A stretch of DNA of 64,000 nt from Hymenobacter crusticola. Its GTDB lineage: Bacteria > Bacteroidota > Bacteroidia > Cytophagales > Hymenobacteraceae. Shown here one piece after another: positions 9,501-18,541 of this stretch. The DNA is taken from assembly GCF_002154225.1 (NCBI RefSeq), contig NZ_MTSE01000002.1, forward strand, positions 679,055 through 743,054, given 5' to 3'. The notes under the pieces are model-generated. The model was not told the DNA's origin, made no database searches, and saw nothing but the letters and a program-made list of their open reading frames with translations. Position 1 is the stretch's first letter, and every line of letters begins with the position of its first letter. The position numbers and the translations under genes were made by a program.

Positions 9501-10146
9501 TACCCTGTACTTCAATCGTTCAAATCCGATTTTTGGAGCAGAGTTCACGCTACAGCAAAACCAGCAGAAGACCCTGCTGACGAACGGCAATGAAGTGCGC
9601 AACTTAGCTAGTCAAAGTCTATTGGTGCGGCGCACCCTGGCGCAATCCTTTACAGGGCGAATCGTTACTACCCGCAGTGTGCGTGGTAACAGAGCTGATT
9701 ACTCATCCACCAGTTTTCAATCAGCCCGTAATTTTCGACTCTTGATCTACGAACTGCAGCCTGAAATTAGCTATCAGCCTACGCCTACTTTGCGCTTCAC
9801 AGGAACGTACTTGCATACCTCCAAGCAGAACACGTTCGAGAGTGAACAAGACACACGCGGTACTTTTGATGAGCTAGGTATTGAAACGAGGGTGAGCCAA
9901 GTGAGTAAGCGGACTCTTTCGGCAACCACCCGCTACGTACGCGTAGGTTTTCGTGGCGACCAAGCTTCCTTGGTAGGACTAGAAATCCTAAATGCATTAC
10001 GCCCCGGCAACAATATGACGTGGAACTTAAATCTGGAACAGCGACTCAGCAATGGGCTGAACGTGTCCGTCGCATACGATGGCCGCAAAGCTAGCGGCGC
10101 AGCTATTGTGCATACCGGACGGATGCAGGTTTCAGTTTTATTTTAA
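6589..10146 (+). CDS. large predicted outer-membrane beta-barrel protein, unknown function
   Basis: About 1185 residues. It has a signal peptide (about residues 1-28, ending 'GAVAQQ'), an N-terminal region rich in Ser/Thr/Pro, a conserved-looking block around residues 155-260 ('LSRGVSFGNAQNVFVN', 'AAISDQNVPFQPEGNTQQLQ', 'LRFYKNVQGAAVET'), and then hundreds of residues of alternating aromatic/polar strands typical of a beta barrel. The protein ends with a phenylalanine (VSVLF), as many outer-membrane proteins do. I recognise the family as a recurrent uncharacterised Bacteroidota surface protein but cannot name a function. No TonB box or carboxypeptidase-like domain is evident. TTG at 6586 is directly followed by ATG 6589, which is the better start. 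Confidence 0.75.
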   Translation: MTASTRRIFPIGSCLLLLLLLASGAVAQQLPGLSSRRSRWVQLPAGQDTVTFSLTDTLTVVPSSVSINGRAVRYDSRTETYRIGRKPSATVAPTDSLAPRSGADSVLVSYRVLPMRLSAPHYRRPRSLIDTLGFPRRFVSYEDFAVKEQILSTPGINKTGNLSRGVSFGNAQNVFVNSSLNLQLEGKLTDQINLTAAISDQNVPFQPEGNTQQLQEFDRIYVTLTHPRWNLTAGDVVLRNKPDYFLRFYKNVQGAAVETNFTQGPGRRSTTTIAGGVAKGKFASIDLAPIENVQGPYRLRGPNGEQFIVVLANSERVYLDGQLMTRGFDFDYTIDYNQSEITFTPKHLITRNSRLKVDFEYSDFNYSRSLVHLNHYQQLGRLSVHANYYREADNPDNSPNLTLTPDEKQLLRNAGDQVSQAADTSVVAATFNRQQVQYYREFRLVAGQRVPVYIFARDSSRTVYNVRFTEVAQGQGNYRLSTQNAGANGRVFEYVEPAGGIAQGNYQAVRLLPTPLLKQMVSVGTSYQLDSTASVFVDLASSEIDVNRFSAASTPGRAFRVGYAVQDRALNLPILKQYKFRSTLDYEYTSQQFAPIDRYRDIEFDRNWSTTSTVQGNGSYRSPREDNIFNFSAGLVKDPTNTFAYRLSRRYRAGEVSGVQHWLDAAHQLGNAQFRGTLFVLNSQAGNRRSTWARGEASGRYVGGPIVPGYAYRFDKNRVALPSGDSLTSANYFDEHALFIQSRDSAKTRFRLDYTYRRDQAPTTEQTSLYLRGRAQTWQGTFASRLGRNQDVNLLFTYRDLAARDSARQRTVLSKLDWNANLFNNLLRSELSYSVATGRELKRDYSFLPVPAGQGTHYWQDTNGNKLQEKDEFFEAQTTDAQYRTYIKVYLPTDNYIVAFTNRFSYRLTSSAPRKWRDQPGLRGFAARFSTITSVTLDRRTIDQDLASRLNPFALQTEDSLLLSLNKLIRNTLYFNRSNPIFGAEFTLQQNQQKTLLTNGNEVRNLASQSLLVRRTLAQSFTGRIVTTRSVRGNRADYSSTSFQSARNFRLLIYELQPEISYQPTPTLRFTGTYLHTSKQNTFESEQDTRGTFDELGIETRVSQVSKRTLSATTRYVRVGFRGDQASLVGLEILNALRPGNNMTWNLNLEQRLSNGLNVSVAYDGRKASGAAIVHTGRMQVSVLF

Positions 10147-10197
10147 AAAAGACGGCGAAGATGTATCCTAAGCTCTCTACTTTCGTATCAGGCCTAA

Positions 10198-10230
10198 ATT
10201 GTTGATAGTATATTATTATATATATTTTTG
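10198..10230 (+). promoter_or_regulatory. candidate promoter upstream of fcl
   Basis: TATTTTTG at 10223-10230 matches TAnnTTTG. ATTG or GTTG boxes 18-21 bp upstream are near matches to the TTTG -33 element. It would give a leader of about 140 nt before the ATG at 10381. The rest of the 10147-10380 spacer is A/T-rich with no other recognisable feature. Confidence 0.4.
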
Positions 10231-10380
10231 CTTTTAACCGGATTATCCCTTAAACTTGTAATCTTAATACTTGATCTGAGTAAAGTTTAAAGCGTATATG
10301 TCAAACAAACAATTTACATTTGCTCATGTGCGTGTGCTCGGAGATAGTCTGTAGAGCCTGCTTACCAAATACTTTCTACT

Positions 10381-11322
10381 ATGAATCTTGAAGCTCCGGT
10401 ATACATCGCTGGCCATCGCGGTATGGTTGGCTCGGCCATCTTGCGGCGGATGCAAAAGGCTGGTCACAAGAATTTTATCCTGCGTAGCTCCTCAGAGCTT
10501 GACTTGCGTAACCAAGCTGCGGTAGCTGCCTTTTTTGCGGAAGAGAAACCTGCATACGTGGTGCTCGCTGCTGCCAAAGTGGGTGGTATTCTAGCGAACA
10601 ATACCTACCGTGCGGATTTTATCTACGATAATCTGATGATCGAAAGCAACGTGATTCATCAGAGTTTTGTGCACGGCGTGGAGAAGTTACTGTTCCTAGG
10701 TTCTTCCTGCATCTACCCGAAGTTAGCTCCTCAGCCGCTGAAAGAAGATTCGCTTCTGACGGGCTTGTTGGAAGAAACCAACGAGCCATATGCCGTTGCT
10801 AAAATTGCCGGCATCAAGATGTGCGACGCTTACCGTAGCCAATACGGGGCGAATTTCATCTCGGCTATGCCAACCAACTTGTATGGTCCCAACGACAACT
10901 ACGATCTGAAAGGCTCGCACGTGCTGCCTGCATTGATCCGGAAGTTTCACGAAGCCAAGATCAACGGTACACCCGCCGTTGAAATCTGGGGCACGGGCAC
11001 ACCGCGTCGTGAGTTCTTGTACGCCGATGACCTAGCCGACGCTTGCTACTTCTTGCTGCAAAACTTCGATGATTCTGGCTTCGTCAACGTTGGTACGGGC
11101 GAAGACGTGACCATCGCGGAGCTAGCGCAACTCATCAAGTCTATCGTAGGCTACGAAGGGGAGTTACGCTTCAACTCCAACTACCCAGACGGTACGCCAC
11201 GCAAGCTTATGGATGTAAGCAAGCTAACCGACCTAGGTTGGTCTTACACAACCAAGCTCGAAGAAGGCGTGCGTAAAGCCTACGCCGAGTTCCTGGCTAC
11301 AGCTCCTGAAGTAGCTCAGTAA
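10381..11322 (+). CDS. fcl: GDP-L-fucose synthase
   Basis: A 313-residue extended short-chain dehydrogenase that epimerises and reduces GDP-4-keto-6-deoxy-mannose to GDP-L-fucose with NADPH. The Rossmann motif is 'GHRGMVGSAI' (residues 11-20). The catalytic Ser-Tyr-Lys set is visible as 'FLGSSCIYPK' (Ser108/109) and 'EPYAVAKIAG' (Tyr137, Lys141). The family signatures 'PTNLYGPNDNYDL' and 'SHVLPALIRKFHEA' are intact. The next gene on the same strand is gmd, which makes its substrate. The 128-bp gap between them suggests either one transcript or two closely linked ones. Normal length; no oddities. Confidence 0.96.
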   Translation: MNLEAPVYIAGHRGMVGSAILRRMQKAGHKNFILRSSSELDLRNQAAVAAFFAEEKPAYVVLAAAKVGGILANNTYRADFIYDNLMIESNVIHQSFVHGVEKLLFLGSSCIYPKLAPQPLKEDSLLTGLLEETNEPYAVAKIAGIKMCDAYRSQYGANFISAMPTNLYGPNDNYDLKGSHVLPALIRKFHEAKINGTPAVEIWGTGTPRREFLYADDLADACYFLLQNFDDSGFVNVGTGEDVTIAELAQLIKSIVGYEGELRFNSNYPDGTPRKLMDVSKLTDLGWSYTTKLEEGVRKAYAEFLATAPEVAQ

Positions 11323-11450
11323 TAGCTATTTATTTCTTACATTGTTTGTGGTTACTAACCACTACATTCAGCCGAATCGCCTACTAAGCAAGCATTGCTT
11401 GCTTAGTACTAACGCTACAGTATAATCATCCAAGTCAAACAACTTTCCTC

Positions 11451-12560
11451 ATGAAGGTCGCTCTAATCACAGGTATCACAGGACAAGATGGGTCCTATCT
11501 AGCAGAGCTTCTGCTCAGCAAAGGCTATGAAGTGCACGGGGTAAAACGTCGCACCTCGCTATTCAACACCGACCGCGTTGACCACCTCTACGAAGGCAAC
11601 TCAGCCGGCGCTAAGTTCAAGCTGCACTTCGGTGACTTGTCGGATACCACTAACATGATCCGCCTGATCCAGGAGATCCAGCCCGACGAAATTTACAACC
11701 TAGGTGCCATGTCGCACGTGAAGGTGTCGTTCGACGAGCCTGAGTACGTAGCTAACGTTGACGGCATTGGTACGCTACGCATCCTGGAAGCTATTCGTAT
11801 CCTTGACCTGACCAAGAAAACGCGTGTATATCAAGCTTCTACGTCGGAGCTCTACGGCTTGGTACAAGAAGTGCCTCAGTCGGAAAGAACGCCTTTCTAT
11901 CCTCGTTCGCCCTATGCCGTTGCGAAGCTCTATGGCTACTGGATTACGGTGAACTACCGTGAGGCTTACGGCATGTACGCTGTAAACGGTATCCTCTTCA
12001 ACCACGAGTCGCCGATGCGCGGTGAAACGTTCGTAACGCGTAAGATTACCCGTGGTGTAGCCCAGATCGTAACCGAACTGGAAGAGTGCATTGAGCTAGG
12101 TAACCTAGATGCTCGCCGCGACTGGGGCCACGCAAAAGACTATGTAGAAGCCATGTGGCGTATCCTGCAGCAAGACGAGCCTGAGGACTTCGTTATTGCT
12201 ACTGGCGTAACGACGACGGTACGTGAGTTTGTACGCCTGGCATTTGCCGAAGTAGGCGTAGAAGTAACGTTCACCGGCGAAGGTGTAAACGAAATCGGCA
12301 CTATTACCGCTTGCAACGATCCAGAGTATCAGTTGCCAATCGGTCAAGTAGTTGTAAAAGTAAACCCTGCTTATTTCCGTCCGACAGAAGTAGAACTGCT
12401 CATCGGTGATCCTACCAAGTGCAAAGAGAAGTTGGGCTGGGAGCCTAAGTATGACCTCGCTGCCCTGGTAAGCGAAATGGTAAGCGCAGACGTAAGCTTG
12501 TTCAAGCGCGACAAGTACTTGCTGAAAGGCGGTCACAAAGTATACAGCTACAAAGAGTAG
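11451..12560 (+). CDS. gmd: GDP-mannose 4,6-dehydratase
   Basis: A 369-residue NADP-dependent extended SDR that converts GDP-D-mannose to GDP-4-keto-6-deoxy-D-mannose, the first step to GDP-L-fucose. It shows '[15 protein letters not shown]' (nucleotide-binding glycine motif), 'ASTSELYG' (residues 129-136, with the catalytic Thr/Glu), and '[13 protein letters not shown]' (Tyr155, Lys159). '[18 protein letters not shown]' is characteristic of Gmd. Length is typical. It ends shortly before a bidirectional terminator shared with the convergent hexosaminidase gene. With fcl it forms a complete GDP-fucose module, presumably for surface polysaccharide or glycoprotein. Confidence 0.97.
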   Translation: MKVALITGITGQDGSYLAELLLSKGYEVHGVKRRTSLFNTDRVDHLYEGNSAGAKFKLHFGDLSDTTNMIRLIQEIQPDEIYNLGAMSHVKVSFDEPEYVANVDGIGTLRILEAIRILDLTKKTRVYQASTSELYGLVQEVPQSERTPFYPRSPYAVAKLYGYWITVNYREAYGMYAVNGILFNHESPMRGETFVTRKITRGVAQIVTELEECIELGNLDARRDWGHAKDYVEAMWRILQQDEPEDFVIATGVTTTVREFVRLAFAEVGVEVTFTGEGVNEIGTITACNDPEYQLPIGQVVVKVNPAYFRPTEVELLIGDPTKCKEKLGWEPKYDLAALVSEMVSADVSLFKRDKYLLKGGHKVYSYKE

Positions 12561-12578
12561 TTGAACTTACAGGCAAAC

Positions 12579-12611
12579 AAAAAGGCCAGGCTCATCAAGC
12601 CTGGCCTTTTT
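12579..12611. terminator. bidirectional terminator between gmd and the hexosaminidase gene
   Basis: A perfect 14-bp stem (AAAAAGGCCAGGCT / AGCCTGGCCTTTTT) with a CATCA loop, flanked by A and T runs so that it works on both strands. It lies between two convergent genes. Confidence 0.92.
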
Positions 12612-12650
12612 GTTTATATTAACTGGTGTCGTGAGCAAACTGCTGCTGGC

Positions 12651-14714
12651 TCAAAGCGTGACTAGCTTCCGCATACTCTCCACGATAGCTAGCTCCGCTT
12701 GCCCAGCGGGCGCTTTGGCAGCTTCGACTTGACGTACGGCAGCAGCCTGCCAGGCAGGTGTGGGTTTCTCGCCCTTCTCCAGCAAGCGGAGCCGCTCCAG
12801 ACCCAGGGTCGCTAGTGTAGCAAGTTGGGTCGATAAAGGAGCATATTCTTGTAAGGATGGCTCTTTGGTAAGTAGTGGTTGTAGCAATGCATCGTTGGCC
12901 TGCCATTTTGAGAGCGTAGTGCGCAACGTGTTGAATGTGGTAAGCGTTTGGGCATCTTGCGGGAGCTTGCCGGTCAAGGCGCTTGCGAATGATTGAAGCA
13001 ACGCGCTGACACCAACGCCGAACTGGCGAGCGGCTTCCGCTTCGGGCAAAGCGGCATCAACGAGTCGATTCAGGGGGGTTTGGGTGGTGTAGGTGAAGCC
13101 CTGGCGGTGGCGTTTGTATTCCTTTACCGGCTCTATCACACCCGCTAAAACTCCTAATTGAGTTACATATTGCTTGCCTGCAAGGCGGAGTAGAAGCTGC
13201 TCCGGTACACGTCGATGCTGCAAACCTAGGTCGTCGAGCTGGCGCGATACAATAGCCAGTCGGCGGTATAGGTCGGGCACATCGCGCACGGTGCTCGGAG
13301 ACCAGAAACGCTCGGCAACGGCAGCAGCACGGGGCCAGATGCGGCTGTCCAGAATAGTAGAGTCCGCAAATTCAGCCCACATGGCGGTTTCGCCTCCTAA
13401 CACCCGCTGTTGTTGCTCTGGCGTCAGGCCGTTATCGGCCGGGAGCGGATCGTTCAGGTAGTGGGAAGCCGCACTGTAGTTAAGGTCAATATAATAGCCA
13501 TTGGACAGTAAAGCGGGGTGACCAGCTTTTACCGCTTCGTACAGGGCTTTGCGGCCGCGCCAGCTCTGAATGACAATCTCGGCTGGTAAATCAGGCGCAA
13601 GTATTTCATCCCAGCCGACCATGATCTTCCCACCTTTTGTAACAATAGGCAGCATACGACGCATAAAGGCTGTTTGCAACGCATGGGTGTCAAACTTGCC
13701 GTTCTCCTTTACCATATTATTAGCGCGCATGTATTCTGCAATGCGCGGATTGCGGCGCCACTGTTGCCCATTATTTTCGTCGCCCCCAAGGTGGAAATAG
13801 GCGTCGGGAAAGAGCCCCATCATTTCTGTGAGCAAGGTATCCAATAGCTGGTACGTGCTTTCCCGGGTTGGATCGATGGCAATGTTGAGCACTCCCCAGC
13901 GCTGGGCCGGGGCGTAAACGGAGTCGTTGCTAGCAAGCACCGGGTAAGCGGCAATGAGCGCTGTAGTATGACCTGGCAAGTCAAACTCGGGCACTACCCG
14001 AACGCCGCGGGCCGCTGCATAGCGTACTACCTCGCGCACTTGGGCTTGGGTATAATATTGCCCCGAGGCGGCCACTTCTTGAAGCTTGGGCAGTACCTTG
14101 CTTTCCACTCGGAAACCTTGGTCGTCGGATAGGTGCCAGTGCAGCACATTGAGCTTCATTGCCGCCATGGCATCTAGGTTGCGCTTGATTACTGGAACCG
14201 GCATGAAGTGCCGCGCAGCATCTATTAAAAGCCCGCGCCACGCAAAACGCGGCTGATCGGTAATGTCGACTTCGGGGAAATAATAGCTTTTCTTTTCCTG
14301 GGTTAAGAGCTGTTCTAACGTGGCGAGGCCCCGGAGTGCCCCTAGGCTGGTAGCCGCAGTAAGCGCAACCCCAATCGGCGTGACGCGCAAGCTATATGAC
14401 TCGTCTTCCCCTAGCTTTGCTCCGCCAACCCGGCCGTAGCGAATGGTCAGAGCGGGTTTAGGCTGCGTGAAACCAGTTTTTTTGCTGAGCCGGGTTGCGA
14501 GCCGATTGGCTGCCGTACGCACCGCCGGATCGGTGTCACTCTCAAAACGGACACCTAGTTTGCCTCTGAGCGCAAAATGGCCTGTACCCCACGTAAGCTG
14601 TGCTGGCACGGGCATCAGCTGGCGAGTATCCGTGGGTTGCGCCTGCGCAATGAAAGAACAAGAAAGAAAAAAGCTACAGAGCAGCAGACGCCCTATGCGA
14701 AGAGAGACAAGCAT
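12651..14714 (-). CDS. secreted beta-N-acetylhexosaminidase, GH20
   Basis: A 687-residue glycoside hydrolase family 20 enzyme that removes terminal GlcNAc/GalNAc. There is a signal peptide (about residues 1-25, 'SFIAQAQP'), a GH20b-type N-terminal domain (about 30-150), and a catalytic TIM barrel starting at 'RFAWRGLLIDAARHFMPV'. The catalytic Asp-Glu pair is in 'HLGGDENNGQQW' (Asp312, Glu313). 'MKLNVLHWHLSDDQGFR' and 'VMVGWDEIL'-like segments are also family hallmarks. The last about 180 residues form a helical C-terminal extension. ATG 14714 gives a sensible signal peptide. It is a lone gene, convergent with gmd; a role in chitin or glycan scavenging is inferred. Confidence 0.95.
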   Translation of the reverse strand: MLVSLRIGRLLLCSFFLSCSFIAQAQPTDTRQLMPVPAQLTWGTGHFALRGKLGVRFESDTDPAVRTAANRLATRLSKKTGFTQPKPALTIRYGRVGGAKLGEDESYSLRVTPIGVALTAATSLGALRGLATLEQLLTQEKKSYYFPEVDITDQPRFAWRGLLIDAARHFMPVPVIKRNLDAMAAMKLNVLHWHLSDDQGFRVESKVLPKLQEVAASGQYYTQAQVREVVRYAAARGVRVVPEFDLPGHTTALIAAYPVLASNDSVYAPAQRWGVLNIAIDPTRESTYQLLDTLLTEMMGLFPDAYFHLGGDENNGQQWRRNPRIAEYMRANNMVKENGKFDTHALQTAFMRRMLPIVTKGGKIMVGWDEILAPDLPAEIVIQSWRGRKALYEAVKAGHPALLSNGYYIDLNYSAASHYLNDPLPADNGLTPEQQQRVLGGETAMWAEFADSTILDSRIWPRAAAVAERFWSPSTVRDVPDLYRRLAIVSRQLDDLGLQHRRVPEQLLLRLAGKQYVTQLGVLAGVIEPVKEYKRHRQGFTYTTQTPLNRLVDAALPEAEAARQFGVGVSALLQSFASALTGKLPQDAQTLTTFNTLRTTLSKWQANDALLQPLLTKEPSLQEYAPLSTQLATLATLGLERLRLLEKGEKPTPAWQAAAVRQVEAAKAPAGQAELAIVESMRKLVTL

Positions 14715-14763
14715 GTAGAAACCTCAGGTTGGAAAGCCGAAGGTATCAAAACCATTTAATAGC

Positions 14764-16104
14764 CTAAATCAACCCCCGCGACTTGAACTCTAGGTATTTG
14801 TTGATTGTGTTGATCGTCAGGTTGGCTGGCGCCGTGAGCAGGGCATGAATGCCATAACGCTGTAGCTCCCGTACAACTTGGCGCTTCTCTTGGGAAAACT
14901 TCTCGGCAATGGTTTGATTGTAAACGTCCTCGGTCGTGTCGGCGGGCGAGTTCAGGTACGCGTCTAGCTCCGTATTCTCGAAGAATACAACTAGCAGTAA
15001 GTGATCTTTAGCTAACCGCCGCAGGTACGGCAGCTGCCGTTGCAGTCCGCTCAGCGTTTCGAAGTTGGTAAACAGAATTAATAAGCTCCGCTGCCGAATT
15101 TTGGCCTTGATATTTGTGTAAAGGAGCTCAAAATCGGTTTCGAGATATTTGGTGCGCTGTCGGTAGAGCACTTCCAATAGCTTGAGCATGTGGCCACTGC
15201 GGCGGTCGGCCGGCACAATGGTACTGAGCTTGTTCGAAAACGTGACCAGACCCGCTTTGTCGTGCTTGATGAGTGCGATGTTGCTAACGACCAACGTCGC
15301 GTTGATGGCATAGTCCAGCAGACTGAGACCGGCAAACGGCATGCGCATTACCCGGCCTTTGTCGATGAGGCAGTATACCTGCTGAGCGCGCTCGTCCTGA
15401 AAATGATTTACAACGAAGGTATCGGTGCTGGCACTAGCGCGGCGCGCAGACGCCTTCCAGTTGATAGCACGCGGGTCGTCGCCGGCTACGTAGGGCCGAA
15501 TTTGCTCAAACTCTAGGCTGTGGCCCACGCGGCGAATCCGCTTCACGCCTACTTCCGTCAGGCGGTTGCTAATGGCAAGCAGTTCATACTGGCGCATTTG
15601 CAAAAACGACGGATAGACCGGTACTAGCTGATCTTGCCCATAGCGAAATCGCCGACGTATCAACCCGATGGGAGAAGCCACAAATACATTGACGGCTCCG
15701 AACTGGTATTCGCCGCGCCTCGTGGGGCGCAGTTGGTACCGGATGATGGCCGTGTCACCAGCTCTCAAGGCCGCCCGAAAGAGCACGTCGCGGCGCTGAA
15801 ACTGCACCGGTATCTCGTCGATGGTTTGGGTATTAACGGGGAAACGGTAGTGGTTTTCTAAGTAGATAGCAATATCGTTTTCGCTGCCGTTCGCGAGCTT
15901 ATCGCCCAGCACGCGGCGTCCAAAAACGTGCCCCGCTCCATTCTGACCTGGCGTGTAGAGCAGCAGTGCATCCAGCAACGTAAGTATTGCCAGGAGCGCC
16001 AAGGCTATCTGAAAAGGAGGAAGCAGCACCGGCAGGAAAAAAGCCACCACTAGCCCGATTATGACAACCGCTAAAGCTAAAAAGAAGCGAGGGGTTAGAA
16101 ACAT
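14764..16104 (-). CDS. DUF58 domain-containing protein
   Basis: 446 residues with two N-terminal transmembrane helices (about residues 7-48), a beta-rich middle, and the DUF58 core with 'GDDPRAINWKASARR' (the family signature), followed by a von Willebrand A-like region with 'YCLIDKGRVMRM' in place of a classic DxSxS. DUF58 proteins are nearly always encoded beside MoxR ATPases, as here (82 bp upstream on the same strand). They are thought to act as membrane-bound partners in protein or metal-centre maturation, but the exact role is unknown. It is the last gene in the minus-strand cassette. Confidence 0.92.
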   Translation of the reverse strand: MFLTPRFFLALAVVIIGLVVAFFLPVLLPPFQIALALLAILTLLDALLLYTPGQNGAGHVFGRRVLGDKLANGSENDIAIYLENHYRFPVNTQTIDEIPVQFQRRDVLFRAALRAGDTAIIRYQLRPTRRGEYQFGAVNVFVASPIGLIRRRFRYGQDQLVPVYPSFLQMRQYELLAISNRLTEVGVKRIRRVGHSLEFEQIRPYVAGDDPRAINWKASARRASASTDTFVVNHFQDERAQQVYCLIDKGRVMRMPFAGLSLLDYAINATLVVSNIALIKHDKAGLVTFSNKLSTIVPADRRSGHMLKLLEVLYRQRTKYLETDFELLYTNIKAKIRQRSLLILFTNFETLSGLQRQLPYLRRLAKDHLLLVVFFENTELDAYLNSPADTTEDVYNQTIAEKFSQEKRQVVRELQRYGIHALLTAPANLTINTINKYLEFKSRGLI

Positions 16105-16186
16105 GTCACGGGACTGTCGAATAGAAGCTAAATAGGAGAAAGCTATAGCGGCTCATAACTGGGCGCTGATAAACGGTAACTACAAA

Positions 16187-17230
16187 TTACCTAGGTACTT
16201 CCAGCTGCTGAATAATCTGCTTTACTACGTCATCGGGGGAAACGCCTTCCATCTCGCGCTCGGGAGTAAGCAAGATGCGGTGACGTAATACAGCAGGCGC
16301 CAAGAACTGCACATCCTCGGGCGTCACAAAGTCGCGGCCGCGCAAGGCCGACAGGGCTTTGGCGCCGTTGAGCAGCGCCAAGGAAGCGCGGGGCGAGGCA
16401 CCTAGGTAGAGCGCCTTATGCGCGCGCGTACTGCCAACGAGTTGCGCAATGTATTCCAGTAACTTCGGCTCAACGTGTTGATGACGAACTTGTTGGCGTA
16501 GCCCCTGAATATCCGCGGCGCTCAAGATGGGATTCACCGCTTCGAGCGGCGTGCCACCGAAACCCGCGTGGTGCCCTTGCAGGATAGCTACCTCTTCGGC
16601 CGTAGTTGGGTAGCCGACGTTGATCTTGAACAGAAAACGGTCGAGCTGTGCTTCGGGTAAGCGGTACGTGCCTTCCTGCTCGATGGGGTTTTGCGTCGCC
16701 AGCACCAAGAAAGGCTCTTGCATGGGGTACGTGGTGCCATCTTGCGTGATGTGGCGCTCTTCCATCACCTCAAACAAAGCTGACTGAGTCTTGGCCGGGG
16801 CACGGTTGATTTCGTCGATCAGGACGACGCTGGCGAAAATGGGACCAGGTCGAAATTCAAATTCGGCTTGATTGGGTCGGAAAACCGAGGTGCCGAGCAC
16901 GTCTGACGGCATCAGATCCGGCGTGAACTGAATACGGCTGAAGGGAATAGCTAGGGTGCGCGCCAGGAGCTTGGCCGTCAGTGTTTTTGCCACGCCAGGC
17001 ACGCCCTCGAGCAGCACATGGCCATCGGCCAAAATAGCGGTGAGCAGCAAGTCGAGCAGCGTTTGTTGGCCCACAATGACCTTCCCTAGCTCCCGGCGAA
17101 TAGCGTCGGCGCTGGCTTGTAGCTTGCCAAGATCGGCTCGCGGTGCAAATCCTGCTGGTACATTGGGCAGCGATGCGCCCGGTGGAAGTTGAGGAGAATC
17201 AGGCGCTAAAGAAGGAGATTCGTTTTCCAT
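16187..17230 (-). CDS. MoxR-family AAA+ ATPase
   Basis: 347 residues. Walker A is 'GVPGVAKT' (residues 76-83), Walker B is 'VVLIDEINRAPAKTQ' (Asp139, Glu140), and the sensor segment 'LATQNPIEQEGTYRLPEAQLDRF' (from about residue 175) is typical of MoxR. The C-terminal lid contains 'GASPRASLALL'. MoxR ATPases act as chaperone-like partners of VWA/DUF58 proteins. The N-terminal 30 residues are Pro/Ser-rich and probably disordered. It lies between the DUF58 gene and the DUF4350 gene, all on the minus strand, so it probably belongs to one operon with them. Confidence 0.95.
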   Translation of the reverse strand: MENESPSLAPDSPQLPPGASLPNVPAGFAPRADLGKLQASADAIRRELGKVIVGQQTLLDLLLTAILADGHVLLEGVPGVAKTLTAKLLARTLAIPFSRIQFTPDLMPSDVLGTSVFRPNQAEFEFRPGPIFASVVLIDEINRAPAKTQSALFEVMEERHITQDGTTYPMQEPFLVLATQNPIEQEGTYRLPEAQLDRFLFKINVGYPTTAEEVAILQGHHAGFGGTPLEAVNPILSAADIQGLRQQVRHQHVEPKLLEYIAQLVGSTRAHKALYLGASPRASLALLNGAKALSALRGRDFVTPEDVQFLAPAVLRHRILLTPEREMEGVSPDDVVKQIIQQLEVPR

Positions 17231-17284
17231 TCGATGGATAGTTTTTGCAGGATAGAAGAAGGGAAATAGCCGCCAGTAGAAAAA

Positions 17285-18541
17285 CTAGCGTGCATCGCGC
17301 CGAAAATCACTTATGCGTCTACTCAGCGTGAGTAAGTCTTGGTCGGAAACGCGGGGGGCAGTGCGGGCAAAGTTGATGAGGCGTATTAATTCGTCGACGC
17401 GTGTTCGGGTGAGACCCGCTTTCTGTGCGAGTCGCTCGCGAAACAACTCATCGGTTAGGTTGTGGGTGTTTTCGTGGAACCGCGTGCGGATGTATTCCAG
17501 AAACAAACTGATCTTCTTTTCGGCAATGAGCTGATGATTATTGCCCTGCTGATACAGCGATGCGACGGTGCGCGTGAAGAGTAGTGTGGTGTTTGGCAGC
17601 GGCTTCAATACCGGGATGATGCGTTGCCGCCGCTTCGCCTCGAAGGCAATGAACAGGACCACACCGAGTAAGCTAGCATAAAGAGCCGTGCGCAATGCCG
17701 GATAACGAAGCATTACACGCAGCAACGATTGTTGTCCTATACGGCCTTGCTTCTGATATTCATCCCACCAAACGGTGCGCGGTGCTGGCAGGTAGGAGAG
17801 GCCTGCAAAAGCAAAATCGCTGGTTTGTGGCCGGAGCACATACAAATTGGTGAAAGCAATGGGGACGGAACAGAGATAAAAGCTGCCGCGTCCGTGCGAA
17901 ATGCGCAAGAGTACCGGGTGGTTGCGCGTATCGGCTGCCAGCACCTTAGGTCGCGTGTCGGTACTATCAAGAACAAAATGCGTTGTCGCTAACTGCCTAG
18001 GGTACCGAAAACGCCGCTGCGAAGCCGGACCACCTGCCGCGAAGCGCAACGTTACCGAATCGGTGCGCAGCGCGCCCATGCCGTTGCGTAGCGTACGCAC
18101 CCGGGCGTACGTATCGGTATCGAAGTGCAGCGTGTCACTTAGCTCGGCATCAAATTCTTCAGCTGCGATGAATACATGGTTGCCACTAGCTACGAACCGG
18201 AGCAAGGCGTTGCAATCAAGCGAATCCAGCCGGAAAATACTGTTGACGAAACAATAGTTGACGTTCGTGGCGAGAGGTTCGTTGCTGTCAATACTGGGGT
18301 TATCGGGGTTGGCGCTGGGGTAAAGCTGGTTGAAGATCGGTTCCCGTACCGTTTGCACGGGACGTTTGAACAAGTCGGGTAGTAAGTCGAACAGCGCATA
18401 GGTGCCGTACGGGATCTTGTCGTGGTTGATGAAGGTAGGCGTACGATCAACCGGCTTGGGCCGGTAATATTCCGCCGCTACGTAGGCCCCAAACAAAACC
18501 AACAAGCCTAGTAGATACAGTTGAAACCGGCGATTTTTCAT
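17285..18541 (-). CDS. DUF4350 domain-containing membrane protein
   Basis: 418 residues with an N-terminal transmembrane helix (about 7-24), an exported domain with 'DKIPYGTYALFDLLPDLF' and 'SGNHVFIAAEEF' that resembles the class I glutamine amidotransferase-like fold assigned to DUF4350, a second transmembrane helix near residue 285, and a C-terminal cytoplasmic helical region ('LTRTRVDELIRLIN'). It follows the DUF4129 gene with a 1-nt stop/start overlap, so translation is coupled. Families in this arrangement accompany MoxR/DUF58 in many genomes; the function is not known. Confidence 0.85.
   Translation of the reverse strand: MKNRRFQLYLLGLLVLFGAYVAAEYYRPKPVDRTPTFINHDKIPYGTYALFDLLPDLFKRPVQTVREPIFNQLYPSANPDNPSIDSNEPLATNVNYCFVNSIFRLDSLDCNALLRFVASGNHVFIAAEEFDAELSDTLHFDTDTYARVRTLRNGMGALRTDSVTLRFAAGGPASQRRFRYPRQLATTHFVLDSTDTRPKVLAADTRNHPVLLRISHGRGSFYLCSVPIAFTNLYVLRPQTSDFAFAGLSYLPAPRTVWWDEYQKQGRIGQQSLLRVMLRYPALRTALYASLLGVVLFIAFEAKRRQRIIPVLKPLPNTTLLFTRTVASLYQQGNNHQLIAEKKISLFLEYIRTRFHENTHNLTDELFRERLAQKAGLTRTRVDELIRLINFARTAPRVSDQDLLTLSRRISDFRRDAR

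Noticed and set aside
10147..10380. A small RNA gene in the A/T-rich gap before fcl
   Set aside because: A promoter-like box is present, but no terminator or stable structure follows before fcl, so a leader is the simpler reading.
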